Assembly: GCA_905250125.1 (NCBI GenBank)
Contig: CAJNOL010000391.1
Coordinates: 56,802 to 120,801 of the forward strand
Reading direction: 5' to 3'
Length of the DNA stretch: 64,000 nt
Source of the DNA: Rotaria sordida
Taxonomy: Eukaryota; Rotifera; Eurotatoria; Philodinida; Philodinidae
Part shown: in pieces, positions 37,251 to 48,486 of the stretch
Layout of the letters: each line of letters opens with the position of its first letter
Numbering within the stretch: the stretch's first letter is position 1
Notes under the pieces: generated by a model
What the model saw: only the letters and a program-made list of their open reading frames with translations
Told to the model about the DNA's origin: nothing
The model's database searches: none
Made by a program: the position numbers and the translations under genes

Positions 37251-37450
37251 AGTGTAGGTTTGGCATCTCCAGCACTTTTCGACACCCTTCATCACCTTCG
37301 GTGCTTTTTCAACGCCTTGCGGTAAAATTGAATGTTTCAGTACTCCCAAAGTAAGTGTAACACCGAAACACTCAATTTTACCGTAATGTGCTGAAAGAAC
37401 GCTGAAGATGCCGAAAAGTGCTGATGTGCTGAGGGTTCCAAACCTACACT
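37251..37450. repeat. 200-bp near-complete palindrome (MITE-like)
   Basis: The sequence begins AGTGTAGGTTTGG and ends CCAAACCTACACT. The two arms, each about 90 bp, pair across a loop near 37341-37362, with internal blocks such as GCGGTAAAATTGA.TGTTTC mirrored. It carries no gene. Confidence 0.85.
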
Positions 37451-37544
37451 TTCTGCCTTGTGTTTTATGCAGTCAAATCTTTAAAATAAATAGTAGTCTA
37501 TTATTCATGGAAAAGTTATAGAAATCGTTAAATGTAATTTATGT

Positions 37545-38114
37545 TCATCCGAAAAGCTGTTGTTCAATCTCTCTTCGAACTTGTTCATTGTATGCGACTT
37601 GAAGACGTACACGTTCAAGCATTTGCCTTGCATAGAGGTTAGCTACACCAATGTCACCTCGAATTTCATTTTTGAGACGATGTTGCTGGCAATAATCGAT
37701 ATTGAGATCGTTTGCTTTCGCACAGGCAGTACGAGTCTGTGCCGAAATTCTGCTTGTGACTGAATAACAACCAATAAGTCTAGTACCACAGAGAGCTGTC
37801 ATGTCGATCGCTTGACCATTTACAAAGAATAGAGAAAACAATTTAGCACTAGGATATTGAAGAAGGTTTTGTTGAACAAATGATTGTACTTGAAGATGAT
37901 TCCATTGCGGTAGTATAATAACAGTTATGAATGACCCATTGGGATCTCTCAATTCATGATAGAGATCATTTTCATTCTTTATAATATTAGCAATATCATG
38001 ATAAGGTTTCAAGTCTATACGAGGCTCGGCGATATAACCATTAAGATCGAAGATTACTATAGTTGGTTGGTCCTCAAATGGGAGAGGAGGCCTTGTCGAG
38101 CCTAAGAGCACTTC
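37545..38114 (-). CDS. Orphan 3' exon related to the VWLD-domain family (partial)
   Basis: After a long pyrimidine tract and TTTAG, the exon runs 190 codons (38114 to 37545) to a stop. It starts EVLLGSTRPPLPFEDQ with no ATG near its beginning, so at least one upstream exon is missing or unrecognised. The pattern PTIVIFDLNGYIAEP, then an acidic stretch, then SFITVIILPQ and KLFSLFFVNGQ, resembles a diverged copy of the alpha/beta domain in the gene at 40298-45121 (there IVWLD.., LFISSSKLGQ, SIYIFC). The C-terminal 50 residues are helical (RQMLERVRLQVAYNEQVRREI). It lies about 2.2 kb downstream on the same strand as that gene, so it could be a related neighbour or a displaced terminal exon. Confidence 0.55.
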   Translation of the reverse strand, partial: EVLLGSTRPPLPFEDQPTIVIFDLNGYIAEPRIDLKPYHDIANIIKNENDLYHELRDPNGSFITVIILPQWNHLQVQSFVQQNLLQYPSAKLFSLFFVNGQAIDMTALCGTRLIGCYSVTSRISAQTRTACAKANDLNIDYCQQHRLKNEIRGDIGVANLYARQMLERVRLQVAYNEQVRREIEQQLFG

Positions 38115-38119
38115 CTAAA

Positions 38120-39740
38120 GTAAAAAAAAAACAATTGCTTTGAGCTAGCAAGTAAAAATATTATTTCTAATTATACTGATCTTGTCTCCCTCTGCGGCAA
38201 AATTGAATCGTTATTCTAGTTTACTTCGATAAGTAAAGTTCACTATTCCTATCTATGCTTGCTAACATCATCTATCAGTTTATTCCAGATTTTGTTCACT
38301 ATTGTTTCTCTTTTTGATATAACTAGAAGTGTCTCAAAAGAGCTATGACTGAAGAAAAGGAAAAGGGTAACCATTTAAAAGTATTACAGCCAAAAAGAAA
38401 TCGACAAAACGAAAAAAAAGTCTTTCGTTCTGCCGCAGCAACACGAAAAGTTTTTTAATATCGATATAGAGACTGATTCTTTAGACCAGTGATTTTCTGC
38501 AGATGTGTGAGCAAAACTATTTAAGTAGATGAAGCAATTGATAAATACCTTTGACAGTATACCGTTTTTGTTTTGATTCAACCCAACAAAACAGTTACGT
38601 TCTAATCAAGGCGTTTTATATCTGACAAGGGAACCTATTCAAGTAATAAAAAGGTTTTGAGACGAGACTTGTGTTATTAGGTAGAGTCTACTGAGATTAG
38701 GCAAAACCTATTATGACTCGTCTTCTTTTTACTTTCTTCTCGTGTTATGACTATTTTACTCAGTTTTCGGCTTAGTGCATGGTATGTCATCAAAAAATTC
38801 AATGTTACAACTTAGATACGAAATTTTCTCCACAAAAAGGTCTTTTGTCCCTTTCGTAATCAAAATTCTCAGTTGAAATGAATGCTTTCTTCATGAAACA
38901 ACAAACGTATAAGAAAACCGAATTTTTCTGCTTCTCTTCTAAAATATGTGCATTGGTCGAGAATTTGATATTCTAAGATGAAAACATCTATTCTTGCTCA
39001 AACTTTCGCTGTATGAAAAAAGTAACAAAAAACATTTTGTGTGGAAATTTTCAGATCCGAATTGCGACATTGGATTTTTCATGGCATATCATGTACTAAG
39101 CCAAAAGTTTAATGAAATGGTTTCAGATCTAGATGAAAGTAATAAGCAGACAAGTCAGTATTAGCTTTGCTTATTCTCACTTGGATTCTATTTAACAACA
39201 CAAGCCTCGTTTCAGAAGCTTTTTATCACCTTGAAAGATTTTCTCATTATCGTGCTACTACGTTGATGTACTAGTTTACTAATATTCTCTGCCTGAATTT
39301 GAAATGTAAAAATTTAATTAGATTCAAGATATCAAAACAAAGTAGAGAAGTCTCAGATATCAAAGAACTGTAATTAACATGTCAAAATGCGAGATACACT
39401 CAATTGTTTTGAGTTAAAAGTCAACAAACAAAATGTAATTAAAAGATAACTGACCATATCGTCTAGGGTTTGTCGTCGACCGATATATGATGATCAATAA
39501 CAACCACAGTAATCAAATTTGTCTAAAACAGAGAAACGAAGATGTTCGATAAGATCCATGGGATCTTTCAAAAAATTTTTTAAGCTTTTAATAAATGGCG
39601 ATATTATATCACACTTCACAGTTTATTGACTTTTTGACAAGTTTTTAAACGGATAGGTTAAAATTGATAACAGCAAGAAACAAAAAAAATGATGAAGTCT
39701 TTATGTGTAAATTCGTCGACTAAAAAGATTGAGTGAAGCC
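38120..39740. other. Gene-free stretch between orphan exon and inverted repeat
   Basis: No upstream exon for the orphan exon could be found on the minus strand. The open frame at 38384-38581 (minus) has no splice donor leading in frame to it. Otherwise the sequence is featureless. Confidence 0.3.
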
Positions 39741-39747
39741 ATACTAC

Positions 39748-40162
39748 ACTCTAAAAAAATTCCGTATTGTGAAAAACAAAAAAAAAATGAGTTTCCGTAC
39801 ATTTTTATGGCGAAAGCTTTTTTCAAAAAGATCTCGAAACTCTTTAAGAATTTTTCTAAGTTGAAAATAGATATACGAAGTCTCGGAAATTCCTAAAGCA
39901 TTTCAGATAGTAATATTTTTGGAAATCTTGAAAAGTTTCTGAAAAAAATGATCTGTTTAGGAAGGTCAAAAATCTTTCAAGGTTTCCAAAAATATTACTC
40001 TCTGGAATGCTTTGAGAGTTTCCAAAACTTCGTGTACCTATTTTTAACTTGGGAATAACTCTTAAAGGGCTTCTGAAACCATTTTACAAACTTCTCTGGC
40101 ATAAAAATATTCCGAAATCTTAGGTTTTGAATTCCTAACAATACGAATTGATTTTTGAGTGC
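39748..40162. repeat. Inverted-repeat (foldback) element
   Basis: The left end CACTCTAAAAAAATTCCGTA (39748 on) is mirrored by the right end near 40125-40162. Internal blocks pair too: GGAAATTCCTAAAGCATTTC and TAGTAATATTTTTGGAAA at 39880-39930 against their complements at about 39983-40030. The loop is about 60 bp around 39955. Confidence 0.75.
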
Positions 40163-40297
40163 CTAATCCTTAAGTTTTATAGTAATGTATATATGACAAG
40201 CACACAAAAGGAGACTAGATAGTCCAACTATTGACATTGTGAACATGATGAGGGGTTGACGTTTAGCAATATTTCAAGCTGGAGTAGAATTTTTACA

Positions 40298-43200
40298 TTA
40301 TTGATTGATCATAGGATCTTGTTTTTTCAAGATTTCTGCATAGCGTCTCAATGTTTTCTCGGTATCATTCTCGAGCAACTTGTAGCATTGTGTAGATCTA
40401 TCGAGCAGAAGATTAGCTTTATCCCGATCTTGGGATTCAACACACGCTTGAACAGCAGCCTCTCGATAGCATTGACCCAACCTGTGATACAGATGATTCA
40501 TAAGATGATCGATCGCACAAACATAGGTAACATTTAAATTGTTTGTCAATGAAATTTCCACAAATTCTTCTGGTTTTAAAAAATAATAATAATACAACGG
40601 CTGAGTAAGTGACAATAGATCATTAGATGGTTCTGCACATGAAACAACAATAATTGGAGTTAACAGTGTCATATTCAATATGGCTGACGTGACTTGTTCG
40701 TTTGTCTTGCAAGTTATTAGCCGAGCGATGTCAGAGTCAAGATGGATCAATTTCACATCCAACTCGACGACAAATATTATCACGATAGAATCCGAATCTT
40801 CTTCGAGTGTCCAGCGGCGTAGTTGCTGTTCGACATCATCAACACAGTCTGTTCGTCTAATCAGCTTCTCTGCCTGATTCTTATACGTTTCTATATCGTT
40901 CAACTGATCTTCAAATTCCTCTTTCGCCACCTGGTTTGCACGCGTCACCATTTCCTTGGCCCAATCGAAGTAGACTAACGCAGAGTTAGCTGATGATGAC
41001 TCATGACTTTTATGATCTTTGCCTTTCGATAAATAATGTTGACTGATATCTTGTAGAATACGAATTAGAAGACTGTTAGGTAGATCAAACAGACAAATAT
41101 CAATGTCCTGCTTCCGATAATCATCAATCCAATTAACAATTCCTGAAAAGTAGCCATCAAGAATATAGATCTTCTTGATCGAACTGCATGTTTGAGTCCA
41201 ACGCGGTAGTATTTTTTCTACAGTAGAACCGGTTGTAACGAAGAAAATTGTCTTGACACCTGCATTTTCAGTAATACATTGGTGACACTCGTTGATATCA
41301 TGAAAAATTTCTACAGTGCCAGGTATGTTTGAGAAACATGCCTTTATGCTATGTTTCAATTGAACAAGATATCCAGTATTAGAATCATTTGTCTGGACTG
41401 TAGTTGAGCGAGATGCATTAGTACTATACTCACTTTCTGTCTGAGTTTGTTCACATGAACTGAACTGCTCGTCCAGCCAAACTATGAGATGATCTGGTAT
41501 GGAGAAAGATATGTCATTTGGAATCGTTTGCGCTTCAAAATCATCCTAAAGAAAGATATTTAGAGAGATCATTCTATGGCATCATCAAGGATCAAAAAGT
41601 ATACTTGGCCGCTCTAAATGATAGATAATTGCCTTAATACGTAGTACATTTTGTACTAGCCCGAAATACTATGTCATCTAACTTTCTATCTAAGTAAAAC
41701 CAACTAAATCGGATCTCGTTGGACGGGTTCAAAACACAATTGCATACGACGATCGAATCCGATCAGATATGATTTGCCATAATCTGATTACTTACGGCAT
41801 TCTCTGTTGATACTCGATTACCAAATTCACTGGGTTTCATTCGAATTTATATTGCTAGGAACGCTCAGATCTGATTGTTAGAACCTGTTATATCTGCTAT
41901 TATCCAATAGTATCCGATGTCAGCGAAGCAGAGAATTCTGCCATGTTAAATAATTATCGAAAGAATACATCATGATGAAACGCTACGAATTCCTAGCATC
42001 GGAAGCTTTCAGATTGTATAAAATTCGATCAGTTACATTCGTCAGATCTCGTCGTTTTTGATGATACAGTTTCAGCCAGATTCACTTACATTCGACTATC
42101 ACATACCAATGAAAAATGGTTTAGCTTATGAAGCTTTACTAATCAGTGTCCGATTGACTGAAACTCAGTATGCAGGAAGTCTCTGACCTCATCAAACTTG
42201 GTTCGGTCAAGCAAAATCTATCTTAAATGATAATAAAATAGCACCTGTATCAGCACTAATATCGCTAATCATACTCAGCTCAATGGTGTAGGATCGGTTC
42301 CAATATCTTCTAGTACGTTTACAGCTTGAAGATACAATGATTATGGACGATAGCAGAATACGAAATATATACATCGTTTCAATCGAGGTGATAATTGTTT
42401 TTCGGTTTCCCTCAACTTTCGGTATCGATTTTATGTTGCTTCCAAAAAACTTTTGGCAGCCATTATTCTGGGTTTGGGACCTTCGTGTACCTTTACTGTG
42501 ACTCATTAGGTGACAAAGGCTATTGGGATCCATCGTTGCATAAACGCTACGATATATCGTAGATAAGACAGATTGATCCATTGTTATAGCCAATAACTGA
42601 CGATCTATTATAACTTAGATGCTTCTTACTAGTTTCAAGCATAAGTCTATCAAAGGCATGGTGCAATATTTCAGACAAGTACGGCACAAGTGAATGTACC
42701 ATGATAGGTAAGTATTTATAATGATGACCATTGTGGTTCTATTAGTCCAATTAATTATTTTCTTTTTAGATCGATAATCCTGGTGCCTGACACTATCAAA
42801 TACGATAGTATTCGATGTTCCCTCTGGTTTGTTATATAGTTTTGCACGAAATATGTTGAAAATAATTGAAAAATACAGAAGCACCATCTTGAACCGAATG
42901 TAATACCAAAGGCAGGTATTAATGGGAAACTTCGTACGGAATATCTTCCAACATAATCGGCAATGAATGTCGAATGTCGGAATATCTGTCATATCTGACT
43001 AAACATCTGCAGAATTGAGGACCTTCCAAATTTTTTGAAGCATCGTTTTCAGTTGCATTCAATGCAACCCGATTATCAGATTCGAAAGAATCTGATGGGA
43101 TCTTTTCCAGAATCATTCGATGTGGAATCTCTGTGTCAAAAAGTTTTGAAATCCGACAATATCTTTTGTTAGGATCTAATACCTTCGGGTTTCTTGTATT

Positions 43201-45121
43201 GCAAGATCTAGAAGTATCCAATAATATTATACGAATAACGAATTGGACAGAAACCTATCCGACTTTTACTGATATAATCGAGGCCAGAATCCAATAAAAA
43301 CCCAGTTGAATCCGATGTTTTCCGTGAAAAAACGATCGGATCCAACATTTTCTCGTAGGATCAACAGACTATATTGAATCTCGCATATAAAAGTTTGACT
43401 GCGAAGAACTTACAGTTTTACTAAACATGCGTCTTCATATTTTCAGCTCTCCAGCTAGACGAATGAATTAGTGTGATGATAACCTTTGGATCGAGATCAA
43501 AAAAATGTGTGGATTGTTTGCTAAAGCCAGACATTATTTTATTGGCATTCATTAACTCAAACGAACTGCAGAAGCAGCTTTTTATTAAAAAAGCAAAAAT
43601 GATTCACAATTTTTTTTCTCAAACTATACTCTCTTATCGTGGATTAAAACGATAAATTTTAGTGGAGTTTGAGATGTTGATTCATTTTATGTAGAGTAGA
43701 AAATGTTGTTTCCGATTTATTTTAGATTCTTTCATGAAGAAGAAATTTCCTAAACCTCAGCTACAGAATTGAAATGTAAGATATGATGGAACCACTGGAA
43801 ACGTAGGTACGAAACTTTCTCTAAGATCTATTACAATCACTCTACGAACGACAGAAAAACTTCAGCTCAAGAGATTAACTATAAGTGGTTAGTTTTGTAG
43901 AGAACTTGAGGCGGAATGTATAGGAATGAGTTAGTGGTTCATCACCAGCACATTCTACAAGATTTTTAAAATATGAATTTTTCGATTACATAATAGAATC
44001 CTGCACATATGAAACAGATACTTTCTCTATGCATACACTTGGACGAAGTTCAACGATCAACACAATGTAACGACCCTATCAGACAATCAAGCATTAATCA
44101 CCAGTTGTCATGGAAATCGGTATCTGTTCTTGCAATTAGAATCATGATTGTTGTTGTAATTGAGTTCGACGAAGACTGTCATCATGAACAAGAAAAGCGA
44201 ATAGCCTCAATTTCTGCTTATTTTTGATTAAGTGACCTCCTATACAATGTCCAATTAATGGCATATTCGATTTACTACTTAATCTAAGCATCGCCTGTTT
44301 TTTTTGACACAGATCGGTGAACAAATATTTCTTTAAAAGCTGAATTTACTGCTGGCTTTACTTACATGATCAGAGTCACTTTCTTGTTGTTGTTTCATTC
44401 GTTCATCCGCGATCGCCAGAAGTTGATCGATCTTTTCTAGTTCTTTGCTTGGTTGCGGCTGTTGGTGTGAGGGAGATTCTATGTTGCTTTGTGACACACA
44501 TGAAAATTGTAACTTATCATGACGGATAAAAAGACTCTTGGACCAGGATAGACGTTCAATAGCATCTTTATTCATATTTGCTTCAAGTAGTTCTTGACCA
44601 TGCTTGAGGAATTCATATCCCATATCACTTGTCATTCGTGCTAAAAGATCAGTCTCGAAGTCGAAGATTTTCACATAGTTAATGTATTGACAGGCCCACT
44701 CGCATGCTCGTTCTATGTCAACACAAAAAATATAGATTGAATCGTATGGTTTATTGGTTTTAGGATTGGTGAACGAGTGAGAATATCGTTTGAGCAGTTG
44801 TGCAACAGCCGATTGCCCAAGTTTGCTGGATGAGATGAACAAGATCCGATGATTCTGAATTTTGTCGATGTACTCCATACAGGCAGCTTCATCAACAAAT
44901 GCTTTTAGAGTAAAATGAAAACTATCGAAGACCACGGGAATTTCAGATTGACACTGTATAATTTGGTCAATATCTTTATCAGATGTCTGAACTTCTTGAC
45001 CACTTTCCGGATCAATATGTGTAAAGAAGATGCGTTTGAGTTGAAGACAAAAGTCAGGTTCTCCAATATGCGCATCGAGCCAAACGATGTGATATTTGTT
45101 AGGAAGGAATAACCGCGACAT
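40298..45121 (-). CDS. Repeated VWLD-domain protein (bdelloid-type family), 667 residues
   Basis: Two exons, 45121-44366 and 41545-40298, join in phase 0 across a 2.8-kb intron. The first domain (residues 8-170) has HIVWLDAHIGEPD, then FVDEAACMEYI, ILFISSSKLGQ and SIYIFC. The second (about 270-430) repeats the order: LIVWLDEQF, IFHDINECHQCI, TIFFVTTGST and KKIYIL. A weaker third unit starts near residue 505 (DSIVIIFVVELDV). Alternating hydrophobic strands and helices suggest a Rossmann/TIR-like alpha/beta fold. Helical segments after copy 1 and at the C-terminus look TPR-like. I associate the VWLD..F.D...C..YI..FI.SG.LG pattern with bdelloid proteins that often also carry ADP-ribosyltransferase domains; no such catalytic domain is visible here. 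Function is unknown, and the soluble, repeat-built layout suggests scaffold or sensor. Confidence 0.72.
41546..44365 (-). other. Unusually long intron of the VWLD-domain gene
   Basis: This 2820-bp intron has a GTAAGT donor and a TTTCTTTAG acceptor. It is about forty times longer than normal introns in this window. It contains several medium open frames on the minus strand (42207-43221) and GC-richer text with repeated AATCCGAT/ATCGGAT motifs toward both sides (41700-41790, 43290-43350), as expected from an old insertion. No transposase domain could be recognised. Confidence 0.5.
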
Positions 45122-46170
45122 TTTCTGTTGTTTTTATCTAAAACAAAGTCTAATACACGAGAAAGTTTTTCTAGGTTGGCTCAGTCATGACTGTAAACTA
45201 TTAAACACAATTTTTTAATCATTAAGAGAGTTCGCGAAATCATCACCCAAAATCACGGGAATCGGATCCCAAAATAGTTTACATATTGAAATTAATTAGC
45301 TAGCGTAAAAAAGTTGGGTCTAGAGATAAATTTTCAGGTGTTTTAGATGAAGTCTACGGTTGATATCAGAAACCAACTTGTTTCTTGTTGATGATCGATG
45401 CTTCAAAAGAACGGGTTTTACGAAAAACAAACTTGTTTTTCTTTCTTCGAATATTTGGACACAAAAACTTCATCCAAAATATTACTGTGTTCTACCAACA
45501 GGTGAAGTGTCATTCACTCTACAAAATATCATAGAAGTTCTATTTATAATGAAAAACTTGCATAATATTCTTCGGAATATAGAAAATATGAATTTTTTTC
45601 ATCGACTTCCACGTAGCGTTTCGTGCTTGTTCATCCTCTTGGTGCTTTATATGTTAAGATCCTAGAACGAGTTTCGGACATGTTAAAGAGTATCGAACAA
45701 CGTTTTTTGGACATAAACATGTGAAGGGTTAAAATACTAGCAAGGTACTCCAATACTCGCACCAAGGCTAACAATAGTCTATCATTCTCTGATATTTTCA
45801 TGATATTCAACGTCATGATTTCGAAAAATATTCGAGCGTATCTCTTCATTATTTGAATCGTTTTTGATGGACTTTACATCGTTGGATAGACCATTCCATG
45901 ATGATTACAGACGGTAGCTTTAACGATCATAATCATCATTGCGTCGTTAGATTTGTTTGATCGAAGATGTTAGACTCGATTCATAATTAGCGTTCACTGT
46001 GTCGAATATTGATTGACCAAATCAATCGTTTTGGCCAAGATTGTGAGCCGTTTCGCCGATTTGTTTACAATGTGAGAGAGATCCTATACCTACCACAAAT
46101 GCATACATGCCGTTTAAATTGCATTGTGCCTAAACTGTAAACGAAAGGTGTAGAAAAATAAATCGTTTGT
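45122..46170. other. Gene-free stretch upstream of the VWLD gene
   Basis: This presumably contains the promoter of the minus-strand VWLD gene. The open frames at 45360-45665 (+) and 45631-45849 (-) have no recognisable domain. No core promoter motif can be assigned. Confidence 0.3.
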
Positions 46171-46179
46171 ATCCTCCGT

Positions 46180-46535
46180 TCATTACTATTATATAAACGG
46201 TTTTTAAGCTGATGAGCGTAAACTACCCTTTCATAAATCTTGGCAAAGATCTATCACCCGTTGCAAATTCATATATCATTGCAGTGTTTTTTGTGTTAAT
46301 AAACCTTTTCTGGGTATATGAACGGAATAAACCCTTAGGTGGAAGATTTATCATTCTACGATTCTATTTAAAACCTCCAATCATAAATCTATCAACTAAG
46401 GATTTATGCCGTTCATATACTCAAAAAGTGTTCACGAACACTGAAAACAGTATAAGGGTATATGAATTTTCAACAGGTCATAAATTCGTGCCAACGTTTA
46501 TGCCGTGGTAATAATTGAATAGTGACGGTTTATTA
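46180..46535. repeat. Inverted-repeat (foldback) element
   Basis: The left arm (46190-46350) contains GCAAATTCATATA, GTATATGAACGGAATAAA and AGGTGGAAGATTTATCATT. The right arm (about 46380-46530) contains their complements, including TTTATGCCGTTCATATAC. The short loop is near 46360. Confidence 0.7.
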
Positions 46536-46952
46536 TTCTGCACTTGTTTTTTTACAGTGCGTTTTACATAGAGGAAAGACGTATTTTAACCTTTGAGTGT
46601 CCTTATCGCGATAAAAATTTTGTATCAGCCACGTGAGAAAAGAAATAACCTATTATCAGCAATAGCGATTCCCCGAAAAAGAATGAGAAAGTGTTCGAAA
46701 ACGACCTCCCAACAGTAATGAAGAAATAGGCATGTGTTCTCTTTCGTATTTTGAATAAAGTTGCGTTGCAGCTTACTTTTCTTTCAATGAGTAAATATAA
46801 TTTACATAGAAAAATGGTGCTGAGAGAATCGAATATCGTAAATATTGTCAAAAGTAGTCCGACTTATTGCGCTTTGCACCGGGCGCTTGTTTCGAAGAAA
46901 TTTATTACTGGAAAAAGTAAAGCTCTGAAGAGATCGTTCAATTCATTACATT

Positions 46953-47461
46953 TTGGGTGTTGGTGTGGATGTAGATGGGGTGTGGGTGAGGATGTGAGTG
47001 AGGGTGTGGGTGAGAGTGTTTGTGTGGGTGTGGATAAGCTTGTGAGTGAGGATGTGAGTGCGGATGAGGATGTGAGTGAGAGTGAGGGTGTAAGTGAGGA
47101 TGAGGATGAAGGTAAGGGTGAGAGTGAAGGTGAGGGTGTGGGTGAGGATATGAGTGTGGGTATGGATGTGGGTGTGGGTGAGAGTGAAGGTGAGGGTGTG
47201 GGTGTGGGTATGAGTGTGGGTGTGCGTGTTGGCGTGGGTGTGGGTGAGAGTGTGAGTGAGGATGAGGGTGAGGATGAGAGTGAAGGTGAGGGCGAGAGTG
47301 TGGATGTGGGATGTGTGTGTGTCAATGTGAGTTTGGGTGTGAGTGCTGTTGCGGGTGTATGATGTAGAGTGTTTTGTATGTGTCCATGTGCGTGCGGGTG
47401 TGTATGGGTTCGTGAGGATCTCTTCTTCACTCATAGGGACACCCATATTCACACCCACACT
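46953..47461. repeat. GTGTGGG/GTGAGG minisatellite, telomere-like
   Basis: From 46953 to about 47400 the plus strand is a degenerate array of GGTGTG, GGTGAG, GTGGGT and GATGAG hexamer-type units. A short C-rich copy in the opposite sense (CACCCATATTCACACCCACAC) sits at about 47440-47461. Open frames across it on both strands translate to Gly/Val/Glu or Thr/His/Pro repeats and are by-products of the array. Confidence 0.85.
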
Positions 47462-47608
47462 CGTATACATAAAACTTTGTACCATATTAAAGCAGAGAAA
47501 AAAATCTGAAGAAAGCAAAATAATGATTAAGGTTTCGACACAATAAGTGTAAGATTAATTAAATCAGATATTATGAAAAGCATACTATTGCACTTGTTGA
47601 TATATATA

Positions 47609-48167
47609 GGGTGTCCGGAAAGTCCTTAGAGTTAGGAAAATTTTCATATCTCCTTTACGGCTCGACCAAACGAGCTCATTTTTTTAACAAAGATTGAGGC
47701 ACGTTCACACTCCAAGTCCATATGGACAAGAGTATCGAGAATCTTTGTTAAGTATCACTATTGACCTCAACAAGAAAATTTTACTGTTCCACGGAGAGGA
47801 AGAAAAACCATATACTTAACAAAGGTTCTCACTAACTTTGTCAGTATGGATTTGGAGTGTGGATATGCCTCTATCCTGGGTAAAAATATCAGGTGGTTCG
47901 CTCAAGCCATAATGAAGAGAGTCAATTGTCTTTTCAATAAAGTGTCTTTTGCCCTATCCTATGTAATGTTTGTTTTCCTAACTGTGAAACAGTAAAATTT
48001 TCTTGTTGAGGTCAATAGTGATACTTAACAAAGATTCTCAATACTCTTGTCCATATGAATTTGGAGTGTGAACATGCCTCAATCTTTGCTAGAAAAATGA
48101 GCTCGTTTAGTCCAACCATAATGGAGATATCCAAATTTTTGTAACTCTAAGGACTTTCTGGACACCC
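47609..48167. mobile_element. Mariner/Tc1-type palindromic MITE with TA target site
   Basis: The ends GGGTGTCCGGAAAGTCCTTA and TAAGGACTTTCTGGACACCC are near-perfect inverted repeats, directly flanked by TA on both sides. Beyond the outer ends the two halves continue as imperfect inverted copies: the AACAAAGATT and TTGACCTCAACAAGAAAATTTTACTG blocks at 47690-47800 match 47990-48090 inverted. That makes arms of roughly 200 bp. The 559-bp element has no transposase and would depend on an element in trans. It sits between the two telomere-like arrays. Confidence 0.85.
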
Positions 48168-48320
48168 TATATACTACACATGAGTCTCTTATCTGAGCTG
48201 ATAGAATTAGATAAAAGCATGACAAATTAATATTTATGACACATGAAGAAAGAAAAAGAATATATGGTTAGATGTAACTTCCGGACCGATAGATGAATTC
48301 AGAATAAGATTTTCTAATAA

Positions 48321-48472
48321 GGGTGTGGGTGTGGGTGGGTGTGTGGGTGGGTGTGTGGGTGGGTGTGGGTGTGGGTGGGTGTGGATGTGGGTGTGAGTGG
48401 GGGTGGGTGTTAATGTGGGTGTGAGTGGGGGTGGGTGTTAATGTGGATGTGAGTGGAAGTGGGTGTGGATGT
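48321..48472. repeat. TGTGGG-rich telomere-like array
   Basis: On the plus strand the array reads GGGTGTGGGTGTGGGTGGGTG and continues for about 150 bp with GTGGGTGTG and GTGAGTGGGG variants. The G-rich strand has the same sense as the array at 46953. The unit matches the TGTGGG motif reported for bdelloid telomeres (established knowledge). Confidence 0.85.
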
Positions 48473-48486
48473 AGAATATATGAAAG

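Noticed and set aside
46864..47518. Long minus-strand open frames rich in Thr, His, Pro and Ser, and the plus-strand Gly/Val/Glu frame over the same DNA
   Set aside because: They exist only because the telomere-like minisatellite has a period that avoids stops in several frames at once; there is no non-repetitive protein content.
47609..48167. Direct repeats here interpreted as a CRISPR array or LTR
   Set aside because: The copies are inverted, not direct, and the ends carry TA-flanked mariner-type terminal repeats. This is also eukaryotic DNA.
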